Below the pieces are notes generated by a model that did not search any database, was not told the DNA's origin, and saw only the letters and a program-made list of their open reading frames with translations. From positions 3,906,001 through 3,970,000 of the forward strand of contig NZ_CP055481.1 of the NCBI RefSeq assembly GCF_013705725.1: a stretch of DNA of 64,000 nt. The letters run 5' to 3'. Positions 42,375-51,412 of this stretch are shown piece after piece. The position numbers and the translations under genes are program-made. Within the stretch, counting starts at the first letter, position 1. Each line of letters begins with the position of its first letter. The DNA is from Klebsiella sp. RHBSTW-00484 (GTDB taxonomy: Bacteria > Pseudomonadota > Gammaproteobacteria > Enterobacterales > Enterobacteriaceae).

Positions 42375-44141
42375 ATGAATAAAACCCGTCAACAAGAGTT
42401 AACCCGTTGGTTAAAAGATCAAAGTATTATCTCCCGTCGCTGGTTGATGATTTCCCGTGCACTCGGTGTCATTAGCGGTCTGCTGATCGTTGCCCAGGCC
42501 TGGTTCCTCGCGCGGATACTCCATCGTATGGTCATGGAAAATATCCCCGCTACGGCGCTGTTGCTGCCCTTTACGTTGCTAGCGCTGACTATTGTGCTTC
42601 GCGCCTGGGTGGTATGGCTGCGCGAACGAGTCGGCTTTCAAGCGGGGCAATACATCCGCGTTGAGATCCGCCGCCAGGTTCTGGATCGTCTGCAGCAAGC
42701 AGGCCCGGCATGGATTCAGGGCAAACCCGCGGGAAGTTGGGCCACGCTGATTCTTGAACAAATTGACGATATGCATGACTACTACGCGCGTTATTTGCCA
42801 CAGATGACGCTGGCAGCCTGCGTGCCGTTATTAATTATCATCACCATTTTCCCGATTAACTGGGCTGCGGCACTCATTCTGCTGGGTACCGCGCCGCTTA
42901 TTCCGCTGTTTATGGCGCTGGTGGGAATGGGGGCGGCTGATGCCAATCGGCGTAACTTCCTTGCTCTGGCGCGATTAAGCGGCCATTTCCTCGACCGCCT
43001 GCGAGGGATGGAAACGCTGCGAATTTTTAATCGCGGCGAAGCAGAAACGGACAATATTCGTGAAGCCTCCCAGGATTTCCGCCAACGGACGATGGAAGTG
43101 CTGCGTCTGGCCTTTCTCTCTTCCGGCGTACTGGAGTTTTTCACCTCGCTCTCTATCGCTCTCGTCGCTGTCTACTTTGGTTTCTCCTACCTTGGAGAGC
43201 TCAATTTTGGCCATTACGGCGTCGGCGTAACCTTAATGTCCGGCTTTCTGGCGTTAATTTTGGCCCCAGAGTTTTTCCAGCCGCTGCGCGATTTAGGCAC
43301 TTTCTATCACGCAAAAGCACAGGCCATTGGCGCTGCGGATAGCCTGAAAACCTTTATGGAAGCGCCGCTGGCGCAGGCCGAGCGTGGTGAAAAAGTATTG
43401 AGCGACAATGAAATGGTGAGCCTTGAAGCGCGCGATCTGGTGATTAAATCGCCTGAAGGTAAAGTACTGGCCGGGCCGCTGAACTTTTCATTGCGCGCAG
43501 GTGAGCGCGTGGTCCTGGTTGGTCAGAGCGGCTCCGGCAAAAGTTCTCTTCTCAATACCTTGACTGGTTTTCTTCCCTATGAGGGGTCTCTCAAAGTCAA
43601 TGACGTTGAGCTACATACCCTGGATGCCGACCGCTGGCGGCGCCTGCTGAGCTGGGTTGGACAAAACCCACAGTTACCCGCTGCAACGCTGCGCGAAAAC
43701 GTTCTGTTGGCATGGCCCGAAGCCACAGAGGCCCAGCTTCAACTGGCGCTGGATAAGGCCTGGGTCAGCGAATTTGTCTCCCTCCTGCCCCAGGGTATTA
43801 ATACTTCTGTCGGCGATCAGGCCGGTCGTGTGTCTGTTGGGCAGGCCCAGCGTGTCGCCGTTGCGCGCGCGCTGCTGGTTCCTTGCCGTATGCTGCTGCT
43901 GGATGAACCCGCCGCCAGCCTTGATGCGCATAGCGAACAGCGAGTGATGCAGGCGCTCACCAATGCCTCAACCCAGCAAACCACGTTGATGGTGACCCAC
44001 CAACTGGAAGGCCTGGCAAATTGGGACGCCATCTGGGTTATGCAGGATGGTCAAATTGTCGAGCAGGGCCGTTATTCGCAGTTGGCAACCGCAGGTGGCC
44101 CTTTTGCTACCCTGCTCGCTCACCGTCAGGAGGAGATTTAA
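42375..44141 (+). CDS. cydD: ABC transporter CydD (glutathione/cysteine export)
   Basis: A 588-residue half-transporter of the K-12 length. The N-terminal six-helix domain is followed by an ATPase with Walker A GQSGSGKSSL (near 383), a signature VSVGQAQRVAVARAL (near 485) and Walker B MLLLDEPAASLD. CydDC exports thiols to the periplasm and is needed to assemble cytochrome bd and c-type cytochromes. I start at ATG 42375 (MNKTRQQELTRWLK); the upstream part of the open frame crosses the trxB terminator. cydC starts directly after the stop codon. Confidence 0.97.
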   Translation: MNKTRQQELTRWLKDQSIISRRWLMISRALGVISGLLIVAQAWFLARILHRMVMENIPATALLLPFTLLALTIVLRAWVVWLRERVGFQAGQYIRVEIRRQVLDRLQQAGPAWIQGKPAGSWATLILEQIDDMHDYYARYLPQMTLAACVPLLIIITIFPINWAAALILLGTAPLIPLFMALVGMGAADANRRNFLALARLSGHFLDRLRGMETLRIFNRGEAETDNIREASQDFRQRTMEVLRLAFLSSGVLEFFTSLSIALVAVYFGFSYLGELNFGHYGVGVTLMSGFLALILAPEFFQPLRDLGTFYHAKAQAIGAADSLKTFMEAPLAQAERGEKVLSDNEMVSLEARDLVIKSPEGKVLAGPLNFSLRAGERVVLVGQSGSGKSSLLNTLTGFLPYEGSLKVNDVELHTLDADRWRRLLSWVGQNPQLPAATLRENVLLAWPEATEAQLQLALDKAWVSEFVSLLPQGINTSVGDQAGRVSVGQAQRVAVARALLVPCRMLLLDEPAASLDAHSEQRVMQALTNASTQQTTLMVTHQLEGLANWDAIWVMQDGQIVEQGRYSQLATAGGPFATLLAHRQEEI

Positions 44142-45863
44142 ATGCGCGCATTATTGCCTTACCTGGCGCTCTACAAACGGCACAAATGGCTGCTGATGCT
44201 AGGCGTTGTACTGGCGATCGTTACGCTGCTGGCCAGCATTGGTTTGCTGACGCTCTCGGGCTGGTTCCTGTCGGCATCCGCCGTTGTCGGCGTGGCAGGC
44301 ATCTACAGTTTTAACTATATGCTGCCTGCCGCTGGTGTACGCGGCGCGGCCATTATTCGTACCGCAGGACGCTACTTCGAGCGTCTGGTCAGCCACGACG
44401 CCACCTTCCGTGTTCTCCAGCATCTGCGCGTGTTTACCTTCAGTAAGCTTCTGCCGCTCTCCCCCGCCGGACTGGCTCGTTTTCGTCAGGGCGAACTGCT
44501 CAACCGGGTCGTTGCCGACGTCGATACTCTGGATCATCTCTATTTGCGCGTGATATCACCGCTGGTAGGTGCCCTGGTGGTGATCCTGGTGGTAACTGCG
44601 GGTCTGAGCGTACTGGATGTGCCGCTGGCCCTGACCCTCGGCGGCATTATGCTGCTCACCCTACTGGTACTGCCACCGCTGTTCTATCGCGCCGGTAAAC
44701 CCGCAGGTGAAAGTATGACCCAGCTTCGTGGCCAGTATCGACAGCAGCTCACTGCATGGCTTCAAGGCCAGGCTGAACTTATGCTGTTCAATGCCAGCGA
44801 TCGCTACCGGGAGCAGATGGAGAAAACCGAAGTCCGCTGGCAGGATGCACAGCGTCGCCAGGCAGAACTTACCGCTCTCTCCCAGGCGTTAATGCTGCTG
44901 ATTGGCGGTATTGCAATCATCGCTATGCTATGGCTCGCCTCGGCGGGCGTCGGCGGTAATACTCAGCCTGGCGCGCTAATTGCCTTATTTGTCTTTTGCG
45001 CGCTGGCGGCATTCGAAGCGTTAGCGCCAGTAACCGGTGCATTTCAGCATATGGGTCAGGTTATCGCCTCGGCAAAACGCATCACGCAAATTACCGAGCA
45101 AGAGCCGGAAGTGTCCTTTACGCAAGGTGAAGGTCAGAAGCTGGAGCAGATCGCGTTAACCTTAAATCAGGTCACCTTCAGCTATCCACAGCAACCCTCC
45201 CCTGCGCTGGATAATGTTTCACTGCAGGTCAAGGCCGGGGAACATATCGCCATTCTGGGCCGCACCGGCTGCGGTAAATCGACTCTATTACAACTACTGA
45301 CCCGCGCCTGGGATCCGGCTCAGGGTGAAATTTTACTCAACCATCAGCCGCTGACTCAGCTTGATGAGACGACGTTGCGCCAGGCAATGAGCGTCGTGCC
45401 GCAGCGCGTGCATCTGTTTAGCGCCACGCTGCGTGACAACCTGCTGCTGGCATCGCCGCAGTCCAGCGATGCGCAGCTTTCAGAAACGCTGGAGCGCGTT
45501 GGCCTGGGGAAATTACTGGAAGACAGCGGCCTCAATAGCTGGCTGGGTGAAGGCGGGCGTCAACTTTCCGGCGGAGAATTGCGCAGGTTGGCTATCGCCA
45601 GGGCCCTGTTACATGATGCGCCGCTCATGCTGCTTGACGAACCAACCGAAGGCCTCGACGCGACAACAGAAAGCCAAATTCTTGATTTACTGGCCGAAGT
45701 GATGCGTGACAAAACCGTGTTGATGGTTACCCACCGACTGCGCGGATTGGCGCGTTTTAATCAGATAATAGTCATGGACAACGGCAAAATTATTGAGCAA
45801 GGTAGTCACGCAGAACTGCTGGCTGAACAGGGGCGTTACTACCAGTTTAAGCAGCGCCTGTAG
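44142..45863 (+). CDS. cydC: ABC transporter CydC (glutathione/cysteine export)
   Basis: A 573-residue partner of CydD with the K-12 length. Membrane domain first (MRALLPYLALYKRHKWLLMLG), then Walker A GRTGCGKSTL near 375 and signature QLSGGELRRLAIARALL near 475. The ATG begins right after the cydD stop codon (0 bp gap) with an AGGAGG site inside the end of cydD, so the subunits are tightly coupled. Confidence 0.97.
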   Translation: MRALLPYLALYKRHKWLLMLGVVLAIVTLLASIGLLTLSGWFLSASAVVGVAGIYSFNYMLPAAGVRGAAIIRTAGRYFERLVSHDATFRVLQHLRVFTFSKLLPLSPAGLARFRQGELLNRVVADVDTLDHLYLRVISPLVGALVVILVVTAGLSVLDVPLALTLGGIMLLTLLVLPPLFYRAGKPAGESMTQLRGQYRQQLTAWLQGQAELMLFNASDRYREQMEKTEVRWQDAQRRQAELTALSQALMLLIGGIAIIAMLWLASAGVGGNTQPGALIALFVFCALAAFEALAPVTGAFQHMGQVIASAKRITQITEQEPEVSFTQGEGQKLEQIALTLNQVTFSYPQQPSPALDNVSLQVKAGEHIAILGRTGCGKSTLLQLLTRAWDPAQGEILLNHQPLTQLDETTLRQAMSVVPQRVHLFSATLRDNLLLASPQSSDAQLSETLERVGLGKLLEDSGLNSWLGEGGRQLSGGELRRLAIARALLHDAPLMLLDEPTEGLDATTESQILDLLAEVMRDKTVLMVTHRLRGLARFNQIIVMDNGKIIEQGSHAELLAEQGRYYQFKQRL

Positions 45864-45901
45864 GCTACTATTGAATCATCGCCTGATGTGTTGAGGTAAA
45901 A

Positions 45902-46606
45902 ATGCGGCTGGTTCAGCTCTCTCATCATTCCATCGCCTTCCCTTCGCCGGAAGGCGCACTGCGCGAACCCAATGGCTTATTAGCTCTAGGCGGCGATCTC
46001 AGCCCGGCGCGTTTGCTTATGGCCTATCAGCGCGGTATTTTTCCCTGGTTTTCGCCCGGCGATCCCATTTTATGGTGGTCGCCAGACCCTCGTGCGGTAC
46101 TGTGGCCGGAGAAATTTCACCTCAGCCGCAGCATGAAACGCTTTCACCAGCGCTCACCGTATCGTGTCACTCTGAATCACGCTTTTGGGCAGGTAATTGA
46201 AGGCTGCGCCGACCATCGCGATGAGGGGACATGGATAACGCCCGCTATCGTTCAGGCCTATCACCAGCTTCATGAGCTAGGCCATGCCCACTCTATTGAA
46301 GTATGGCAAGGAGATGAGCTGGTCGGCGGTATGTATGGCGTAGCGCAGGGCGCACTCTTTTGCGGTGAGTCGATGTTTAGCCGTGCGGAAAATGCCTCTA
46401 AAACCGCGCTGCTGGTATTTAGCCAGGCGTTTATGCAGGATGGCGGAAAATTAATTGATTGCCAGGTGCTCAATAATCATACGGCATCGTTGGGCGCAGT
46501 AGAAATTCCCCGCCGCGATTATCTGGATTATCTCTCCGTCCTGCGAACTTATCGTCTTCCCGAGCGATTTTGGGTGCCTCGGGTGCTATTTGCGGGCGAA
46601 GCATAA
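45902..46606 (+). CDS. aat: Leucyl/phenylalanyl-tRNA--protein transferase
   Basis: A 234-residue enzyme that adds Leu or Phe to N-terminal Arg/Lys of proteins, creating N-degrons. Motifs [21 protein letters not shown] (near 60) and ETWITPAI-like [13 protein letters not shown] (near 104) are typical. ClpS and ClpA, which recognise and degrade these products, are encoded about 1.5-4 kb away, so the N-degron pathway is clustered. It follows cydC by 38 bp. Confidence 0.96.
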   Translation: MRLVQLSHHSIAFPSPEGALREPNGLLALGGDLSPARLLMAYQRGIFPWFSPGDPILWWSPDPRAVLWPEKFHLSRSMKRFHQRSPYRVTLNHAFGQVIEGCADHRDEGTWITPAIVQAYHQLHELGHAHSIEVWQGDELVGGMYGVAQGALFCGESMFSRAENASKTALLVFSQAFMQDGGKLIDCQVLNNHTASLGAVEIPRRDYLDYLSVLRTYRLPERFWVPRVLFAGEA

Positions 46607-46633
46607 ATGTTTTCAGCACATTTTTTGTTGGGA

Positions 46634-46642
46634 TGGTATAAT
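46634..46642 (+). promoter_or_regulatory. Extended -10 promoter upstream of infA
   Basis: The sequence TGGTATAAT is a consensus -10 (TATAAT, 46637-46642) with the TGn extension, about 240 bp before infA. It should need no good -35. E. coli infA also has a distant and a proximal promoter; the proximal one could not be pinned down here. The remaining part of the 278-bp aat-infA gap shows no gene. Confidence 0.5.
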
Positions 46643-46884
46643 TGCGCGGTAGAGTAGCTTCTGCCTGTTGCCCCGCCGCCGTTTGGGAATAATAAGAGTC
46701 AGATAACGCCCATCGTTCTGTCACTCCCCCTTTACGTTTGCGCCTGTCATGCGGTTTATCCGCGTGAATTCCGGGCAATACGCCAAAACTACTTCGGCGA
46801 TTTGACGTAAAACTTTACTTACTTGCTGAACTTCGGCATTATCTTGCCGGTTCAAAACTATGGTAGTGATACCCAGAGGACTAG

Positions 46885-47103
<219 letters not shown>

Positions 47104-47133
47104 TCGTTTTCGCCCCTAAGGCGCCAGATGCTG

Positions 47134-47160
47134 AAGGCCGGGATATTTCCCGGTCTTTTC
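47134..47160 (+). terminator. Terminator of infA
   Basis: AAGGCCGGGA pairs with TCCCGGTCTT (one G-T pair) around a 4-base loop and is followed by TTTCATTT, 30 bp after the infA stop. Confidence 0.85.
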
Positions 47161-47265
47161 ATTTCTGCTATTCCCTCTTCTTCCCGGTTTTGACTGTCGT
47201 ATCCCTACCCCCATAAAATGAGTGTGGATTATGGCCGTATTGACTTAGCGAGAAAGGACACGCAC

Positions 47266-48063
47266 ATGAGCGCGCTGCAAATCATCTACCCCAACGATAT
47301 GCTTCATCCGTCACAGCCTGATGAAACATTCTTAACCGAATATACCCATGCCTGCCAGAGTAATATCCACTGCCTCCTGCTCTCCTCAGAGGCCGCAGCG
47401 CTGGGGGAATATCGCTTCTCATCGCACTTTCTGGCCGATACACCGGTTTTGTGGCGCGGATGGATGCTGCGTCAGGATGAATACGAAGGCTTATCATGTG
47501 CGGTAGAAAAGAAAGGCTCCCGCTTGTTAACCTCAAGCCAGGAGTATCTTCGCTGCCACCATTTACCGGGATGGTATGAGAGCTGTCGGGACGTGACGCC
47601 GGAAACCATTGTGACTCACGCCGATGCTGACTTTGACGCGCTAACCAGTGAATGGCAATGGCCCGCTTACTTTGTGAAGGACTACGTGAAGTCGCTAACC
47701 ACGTCTCGTGGTTCAATCGCCCGAAACTCACAAGAAATTCGCGAAATCATCGGCTTGCTAAAGCAGTATCGGGGTGAAATCGAGGGAGGTATCTGTCTGC
47801 GACGTGTGGAGCAATTTGATACTACCAGCGAGAAACGTTTTTTTGTCCTCAATGGGCAAGTCCATTCTCCAGATGACAATATTCCAACGGAGGTCATTGA
47901 GATCGCAGCTCGTATTCACAGTCCTTTTTATTCAATCGATGTTATCCGCGATGAGTCCAGGAGTCTAAGGCTTGTCGAGATTGGCGATGGGCAAGTATCG
48001 GATATTAAAGATTGGCCCGTTGAGCGTTTTGTGAAAATGCTCGGTGGCTATGTAGCAGGATAA
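47266..48063 (+). CDS. ATP-grasp domain protein (DUF4343-like), function unknown
   Basis: A 265-residue protein lying between infA and clpA, where K-12 has a tRNA gene. ATP-grasp features are visible: YFVKDYVKSLTTSRG (candidate ATP-binding Lys, near 140), EGGICLRRVEQF (near 176), RFFVLNGQVHS (near 194) and the metal-binding end SLRLVEIGDGQVSDIKDW (near 235). These suggest an ATP-dependent carboxylate-amine/thiol ligase, but the substrate cannot be told. I start at ATG 47266 behind GAGAAAGGA; the frame extends 16 codons further to an ATG at 47218 with no ribosome site. It stands alone, between its own terminators. Confidence 0.78.
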   Translation: MSALQIIYPNDMLHPSQPDETFLTEYTHACQSNIHCLLLSSEAAALGEYRFSSHFLADTPVLWRGWMLRQDEYEGLSCAVEKKGSRLLTSSQEYLRCHHLPGWYESCRDVTPETIVTHADADFDALTSEWQWPAYFVKDYVKSLTTSRGSIARNSQEIREIIGLLKQYRGEIEGGICLRRVEQFDTTSEKRFFVLNGQVHSPDDNIPTEVIEIAARIHSPFYSIDVIRDESRSLRLVEIGDGQVSDIKDWPVERFVKMLGGYVAG

Positions 48064-48112
48064 AAAGTGTATGACCGTGTGCGCCGGAGCGGTAGTGGAC
48101 GACGATAGCAAA

Positions 48113-48134
48113 AAACCGGCCCTGAGGCCGGTTT
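48113..48134. terminator. Terminator of clpA (and possibly of the ATP-grasp gene)
   Basis: AAACCGGCC / GGCCGGTTT around a 4-base loop between convergent genes. On the minus strand the stem is followed by TTTTTTGC, a strong tail for clpA; the plus-strand tail is weaker. Confidence 0.9.
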
Positions 48135-48157
48135 CCCGTGTTTAACACAAGAGCATG

Positions 48158-50440
48158 TTAATGCGCCGCTTCCGGTTTGTGCTTCTGCGCACTCTGGAAC
48201 TCGTAGGTCAACGCATTTTTCTCTTTATCCAGCTCAACGGTCACCTGGCCGCCGTCAACCAATGAGCCAAACAGCAGCTCGTTGGCCAGCGGTTTCTTCA
48301 GGTTGTCCTGAATCACCCGCGCCATTGGACGTGCGCCCATGGCCCGGTCGTAGCCTTTCTCTGCCAGCCAATCGCGAGCTTCCTGGCTGACTTCCAAAGA
48401 CACGCCTTTCTGATCCAGCTGAACCTGCAGCTCGACGATAAACTTATCCACCACCTGATGAATAACCGTCGTAGACAGGTGATCGAACCAGATAATGTTG
48501 TCGAGACGGTTGCGGAACTCCGGCGTAAAGATCTTCTTAATCTCATCCATCGCATCCGGGCTATTGTCCTGATGGATAAGGCCAATGGATTTACGCTCGG
48601 TTTCACGCACCCCGGCGTTGGTGGTCATCACCAGCACCACGTTGCGGAAATCCGCTTTGCGACCGTTATTATCGGTCAGCGTCCCGTTATCCATTACCTG
48701 CAGCAGCAAGTTAAAGACGTCCGGGTGCGCTTTTTCGATTTCATCAAGCAGCAGCACCGCGTGCGGATGTTTGATAACCGCATCGGTCAGCAGCCCGCCC
48801 TGATCGAAGCCAACGTAGCCCGGAGGCGCACCAATTAAACGGCTGACGGTGTGACGTTCCATATATTCGGACATATCAAAACGCAGCAGTTCAATGCCCA
48901 GCGATTTCGCCAGTTGCACGGTCACCTCGGTTTTCCCAACCCCGGTCGGCCCAGCGAACAGGAAAGAACCAACAGGTTTATGATCATGACCCAGCCCGGC
49001 GCGCGCCATCTTGATGGCTTCGGTTAACGCTTCAATCGCCTTATCCTGGCCAAAGACCAGCATTTTCAGACGATCGCTGAGGTTTTTCAGCGTATCGCGA
49101 TCGCTGCGGGAAACGCTCTTCTCAGGAATACGCGCAATGCGCGCCACCACGGATTCGATATCCGCGACGTTGACCGTTTTTTTACGCTTACTGACCGGCA
49201 TTAAGCGCGCACGCGCACCGGCTTCGTCAATCACGTCAATTGCCTTATCCGGCAGATGACGATCGTTAATATATTTCACCGCCAGCTCGACCGCCGCACG
49301 CACCGCTTTCGCGGTATAACGCACGTCGTGGTGCGCTTCGTACTTCGGCTTCAGGCCGTTGATAATCTGCACCGTCTCTTCCACGGAAGGTTCGGTAATA
49401 TCAATTTTCTGGAAACGACGCGCCAGCGCGCGATCTTTTTCAAAGATATTGCTGAACTCCTGGTAGGTCGTCGACCCCATAACCCGAATTTTACCGCTGG
49501 AGAGCAGCGGCTTAATCAGGTTAGCGGCATCGACCTGCCCGCCAGAAGCGGCGCCAGCACCGATAATGGTGTGGATTTCATCAATGAACAGAATGCTGCT
49601 GGTATCTTGTTCCAACTGTTTAAGCAGCGCTTTGAAACGTTTTTCAAAATCGCCGCGGTATTTGGTGCCTGCCAGCAGCGAGCCGATATCCAGCGAGTAG
49701 ATAGTGCAATCAGCCATCACTTCCGGTACGTCGCCCTGCACGATACGCCAGGCAAGCCCTTCGGCAATGGCTGTTTTACCGACACCGGATTCCCCCACCA
49801 GCAGCGGGTTGTTTTTACGACGACGGCACAGTACCTGAATAGCGCGTTCCAGCTCTTTCTCGCGACCGATCAGCGGGTCGATACCGCCAACGCGGGCAAG
49901 CTGATTGAGGTTGGTGGTGAAGTTTTCCATACGATCCTCCCCGCCTGCTTGCTCTTCGCTGCTGCTGGGCTGGCTTCCGCTGTTATCGGAAGACTGGCTC
50001 GGCTCATCTTTACGCGTACCGTGAGAGATGAAGTTCACCACATCAAGTCGGCTGACTTCATGTTTACGCAGCAGGTATGCCGCCTGGGATTCCTGTTCAC
50101 TGAAAATCGCAACCAGCACATTGGCGCCGGTGACTTCGCTACGACCAGAAGACTGAACATGGAAAACGGCACGCTGCAACACGCGCTGGAAGCTCAGCGT
50201 CGGCTGAGTATCGCGCTCTTCTTCCGTTGCAGGCAGAACGGGTGTGGTCTGTTCGATGAAGGCTTCAAGTTCCTGACGCAGCGCGACCAGATCCACGGAA
50301 CACGCTTCAAGCGCTTCGCGGGCCGAAGGGTTGCTAAGCAGCGCCAGCAACAAGTGCTCGACGGTCATGAACTCATGACGGTGCTCGCGCGCTCTGGCGA
50401 AAGCCATGTTTAAACTGAGTTCCAGTTCTTGATTGAGCAT
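48158..50440 (-). CDS. clpA: ATP-dependent Clp protease unfoldase ClpA
   Basis: A 760-residue AAA+ unfoldase for ClpP. N-terminal Clp_N domain (residues 1-145), AAA module 1 with Walker [10 protein letters not shown] near 216 and module 2 with Walker [10 protein letters not shown] near 497; the IGL loop (KSIGLIH near 617) contacts ClpP. I start at ATG 50440 ([11 protein letters not shown]) with a GGAGGT site 4 bp away; five extra codons upstream are untenable since they overlap that SD. It is encoded 31 bp after its adaptor clpS. Confidence 0.98.
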   Translation of the reverse strand: MLNQELELSLNMAFARAREHRHEFMTVEHLLLALLSNPSAREALEACSVDLVALRQELEAFIEQTTPVLPATEEERDTQPTLSFQRVLQRAVFHVQSSGRSEVTGANVLVAIFSEQESQAAYLLRKHEVSRLDVVNFISHGTRKDEPSQSSDNSGSQPSSSEEQAGGEDRMENFTTNLNQLARVGGIDPLIGREKELERAIQVLCRRRKNNPLLVGESGVGKTAIAEGLAWRIVQGDVPEVMADCTIYSLDIGSLLAGTKYRGDFEKRFKALLKQLEQDTSSILFIDEIHTIIGAGAASGGQVDAANLIKPLLSSGKIRVMGSTTYQEFSNIFEKDRALARRFQKIDITEPSVEETVQIINGLKPKYEAHHDVRYTAKAVRAAVELAVKYINDRHLPDKAIDVIDEAGARARLMPVSKRKKTVNVADIESVVARIARIPEKSVSRSDRDTLKNLSDRLKMLVFGQDKAIEALTEAIKMARAGLGHDHKPVGSFLFAGPTGVGKTEVTVQLAKSLGIELLRFDMSEYMERHTVSRLIGAPPGYVGFDQGGLLTDAVIKHPHAVLLLDEIEKAHPDVFNLLLQVMDNGTLTDNNGRKADFRNVVLVMTTNAGVRETERKSIGLIHQDNSPDAMDEIKKIFTPEFRNRLDNIIWFDHLSTTVIHQVVDKFIVELQVQLDQKGVSLEVSQEARDWLAEKGYDRAMGARPMARVIQDNLKKPLANELLFGSLVDGGQVTVELDKEKNALTYEFQSAQKHKPEAAH

Positions 50441-50471
50441 AGGCACCTCCCCCAATTTTCGTTGCCTGAAT

Positions 50472-50789
50472 TCAGGCTTTTTCTAGCGTACACAACAACG
50501 GATGCTCGTTCTCCCTCGCGTATTCGCTCACCATCGCAACTTTGGTTTCCGCGACTTCTGCGGTAAACACGCCGCAAATCGCTTTACCTTGATAGTGAAC
50601 TGTTAGCATCAGTTGCGTTGCACGTTCAACATCATAAGAAAAGAATTTTTGTAACACGTCAATAACAAACTCCATTGGAGTGTAGTCATCATTGACCAAT
50701 ATCACTTTATACATAGATGGCGGTTTAAGCGCATCTTTAACTTCGTCCTCAACTAGCTGATCGAAGTCTAACCAGTCTCTCTTACTCAT
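50472..50789 (-). CDS. clpS: ClpAP adaptor ClpS
   Basis: A 105-residue N-degron adaptor that delivers proteins with N-terminal Leu, Phe, Tyr or Trp to ClpA. The binding-pocket segments [14 protein letters not shown] (near 30) and [12 protein letters not shown] (near 63, with the pocket His) are intact. The extreme N-terminus ([17 protein letters not shown]) differs slightly from K-12, as usual for this flexible tail. Translation precedes clpA in the same transcript. Confidence 0.97.
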   Translation of the reverse strand: MSKRDWLDFDQLVEDEVKDALKPPSMYKVILVNDDYTPMEFVIDVLQKFFSYDVERATQLMLTVHYQGKAICGVFTAEVAETKVAMVSEYARENEHPLLCTLEKA

Positions 50790-51113
50790 CGTCAGTGTTC
50801 ATCATCGGTTGCTGTTGCCAACAGGCGGCCGCCTGTCGATGACCAGAGGCTATGCACATCACAAATCTACAATAGATCATAGATAACTATCATCTATTAC
50901 TTCCATCCGCGATGTCTGTCACATTCCCCGGCAATAGCGTTAACTGCTTCAAATTTTGACGCATTTTTCACCGTCCCCCATCGTCAATTGCTTGACGCAT
51001 TTCCTGATTTCTCTAAATTGTAGTGGCGAGAGTTGGCGAGCAAATGAACAACTCGTCACTCCACTACCGGTTCATTCCATCTTACTTATAAGATTTACGA
51101 AGGATGTCGAAGT
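50790..51113 (+). promoter_or_regulatory. Divergent clpS-cspD control region
   Basis: This 324-bp gap holds no gene. Upstream of cspD, TTGACG (50992-50997) and TAAATT (51014-51019) with a 16-bp spacer form a plausible sigma-70 promoter. The 11-mer TTGACGCATTT occurs twice, at 50956 and 50992, 36 bp apart. The left half, presumably with the clpS promoter, is AT-rich (ATAGATCATAGATAACTATC). Promoter activity is inferred. Confidence 0.45.
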
Positions 51114-51344
51114 ATGGAAATGGGTACTGTTAAGTGGTTCAACAATGCCAAAGGGTTCGGTTTTATTTGCCCTGAGGGCGGCGGCGAAGACATTTTCGCC
51201 CATTACTCCACCATCCAGATGGATGGTTACAGAACGCTAAAAGCCGGACAAGCCGTTCGGTTTGATGTTCACCAGGGGCCAAAAGGTAATCACGCCAGCG
51301 TGATTGTCCCTGTAGAAGTAGAAGAAACGGAAACGGCCGCATAA
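51114..51344 (+). CDS. cspD: Cold-shock-like protein CspD
   Basis: A 76-residue CSD protein; RNP1 is KGFGFICP and RNP2 is DIFAHYS. CspD is induced in stationary phase, binds single-stranded DNA and inhibits replication. The second half (KAGQAVRFDVHQGPKGNHASVIVPVEVEE) and the neighbour clpS identify it as CspD rather than a cold-inducible Csp. It is two residues longer than K-12 CspD. Confidence 0.95.
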   Translation: MEMGTVKWFNNAKGFGFICPEGGGEDIFAHYSTIQMDGYRTLKAGQAVRFDVHQGPKGNHASVIVPVEVEETETAA

Positions 51345-51376
51345 CTCTTTTGCTTCATTGTGTACATCCCGCCAGT

Positions 51377-51405
51377 AAAATGCCAGTCCTTCTGACTGGC
51401 ATTTT
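51377..51405. terminator. Bidirectional terminator between cspD and macB
   Basis: AAAATGCCAGTC / GACTGGCATTTT form a 12-bp stem with a 5-base loop and a T-run on the plus side; the minus strand also ends in TTTT. It sits between convergent genes. Confidence 0.92.
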
Positions 51406-51412
51406 TTTATCA

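Noticed and set aside
47218..47265. Upstream start for the ATP-grasp gene
   Set aside because: The ATG at 47218 has no ribosome site, while ATG 47266 follows GAGAAAGGA.
49256..50413. 385-codon open frame on the plus strand opposite clpA
   Set aside because: Shadow frame across the ClpA N-terminal half; no homology features.
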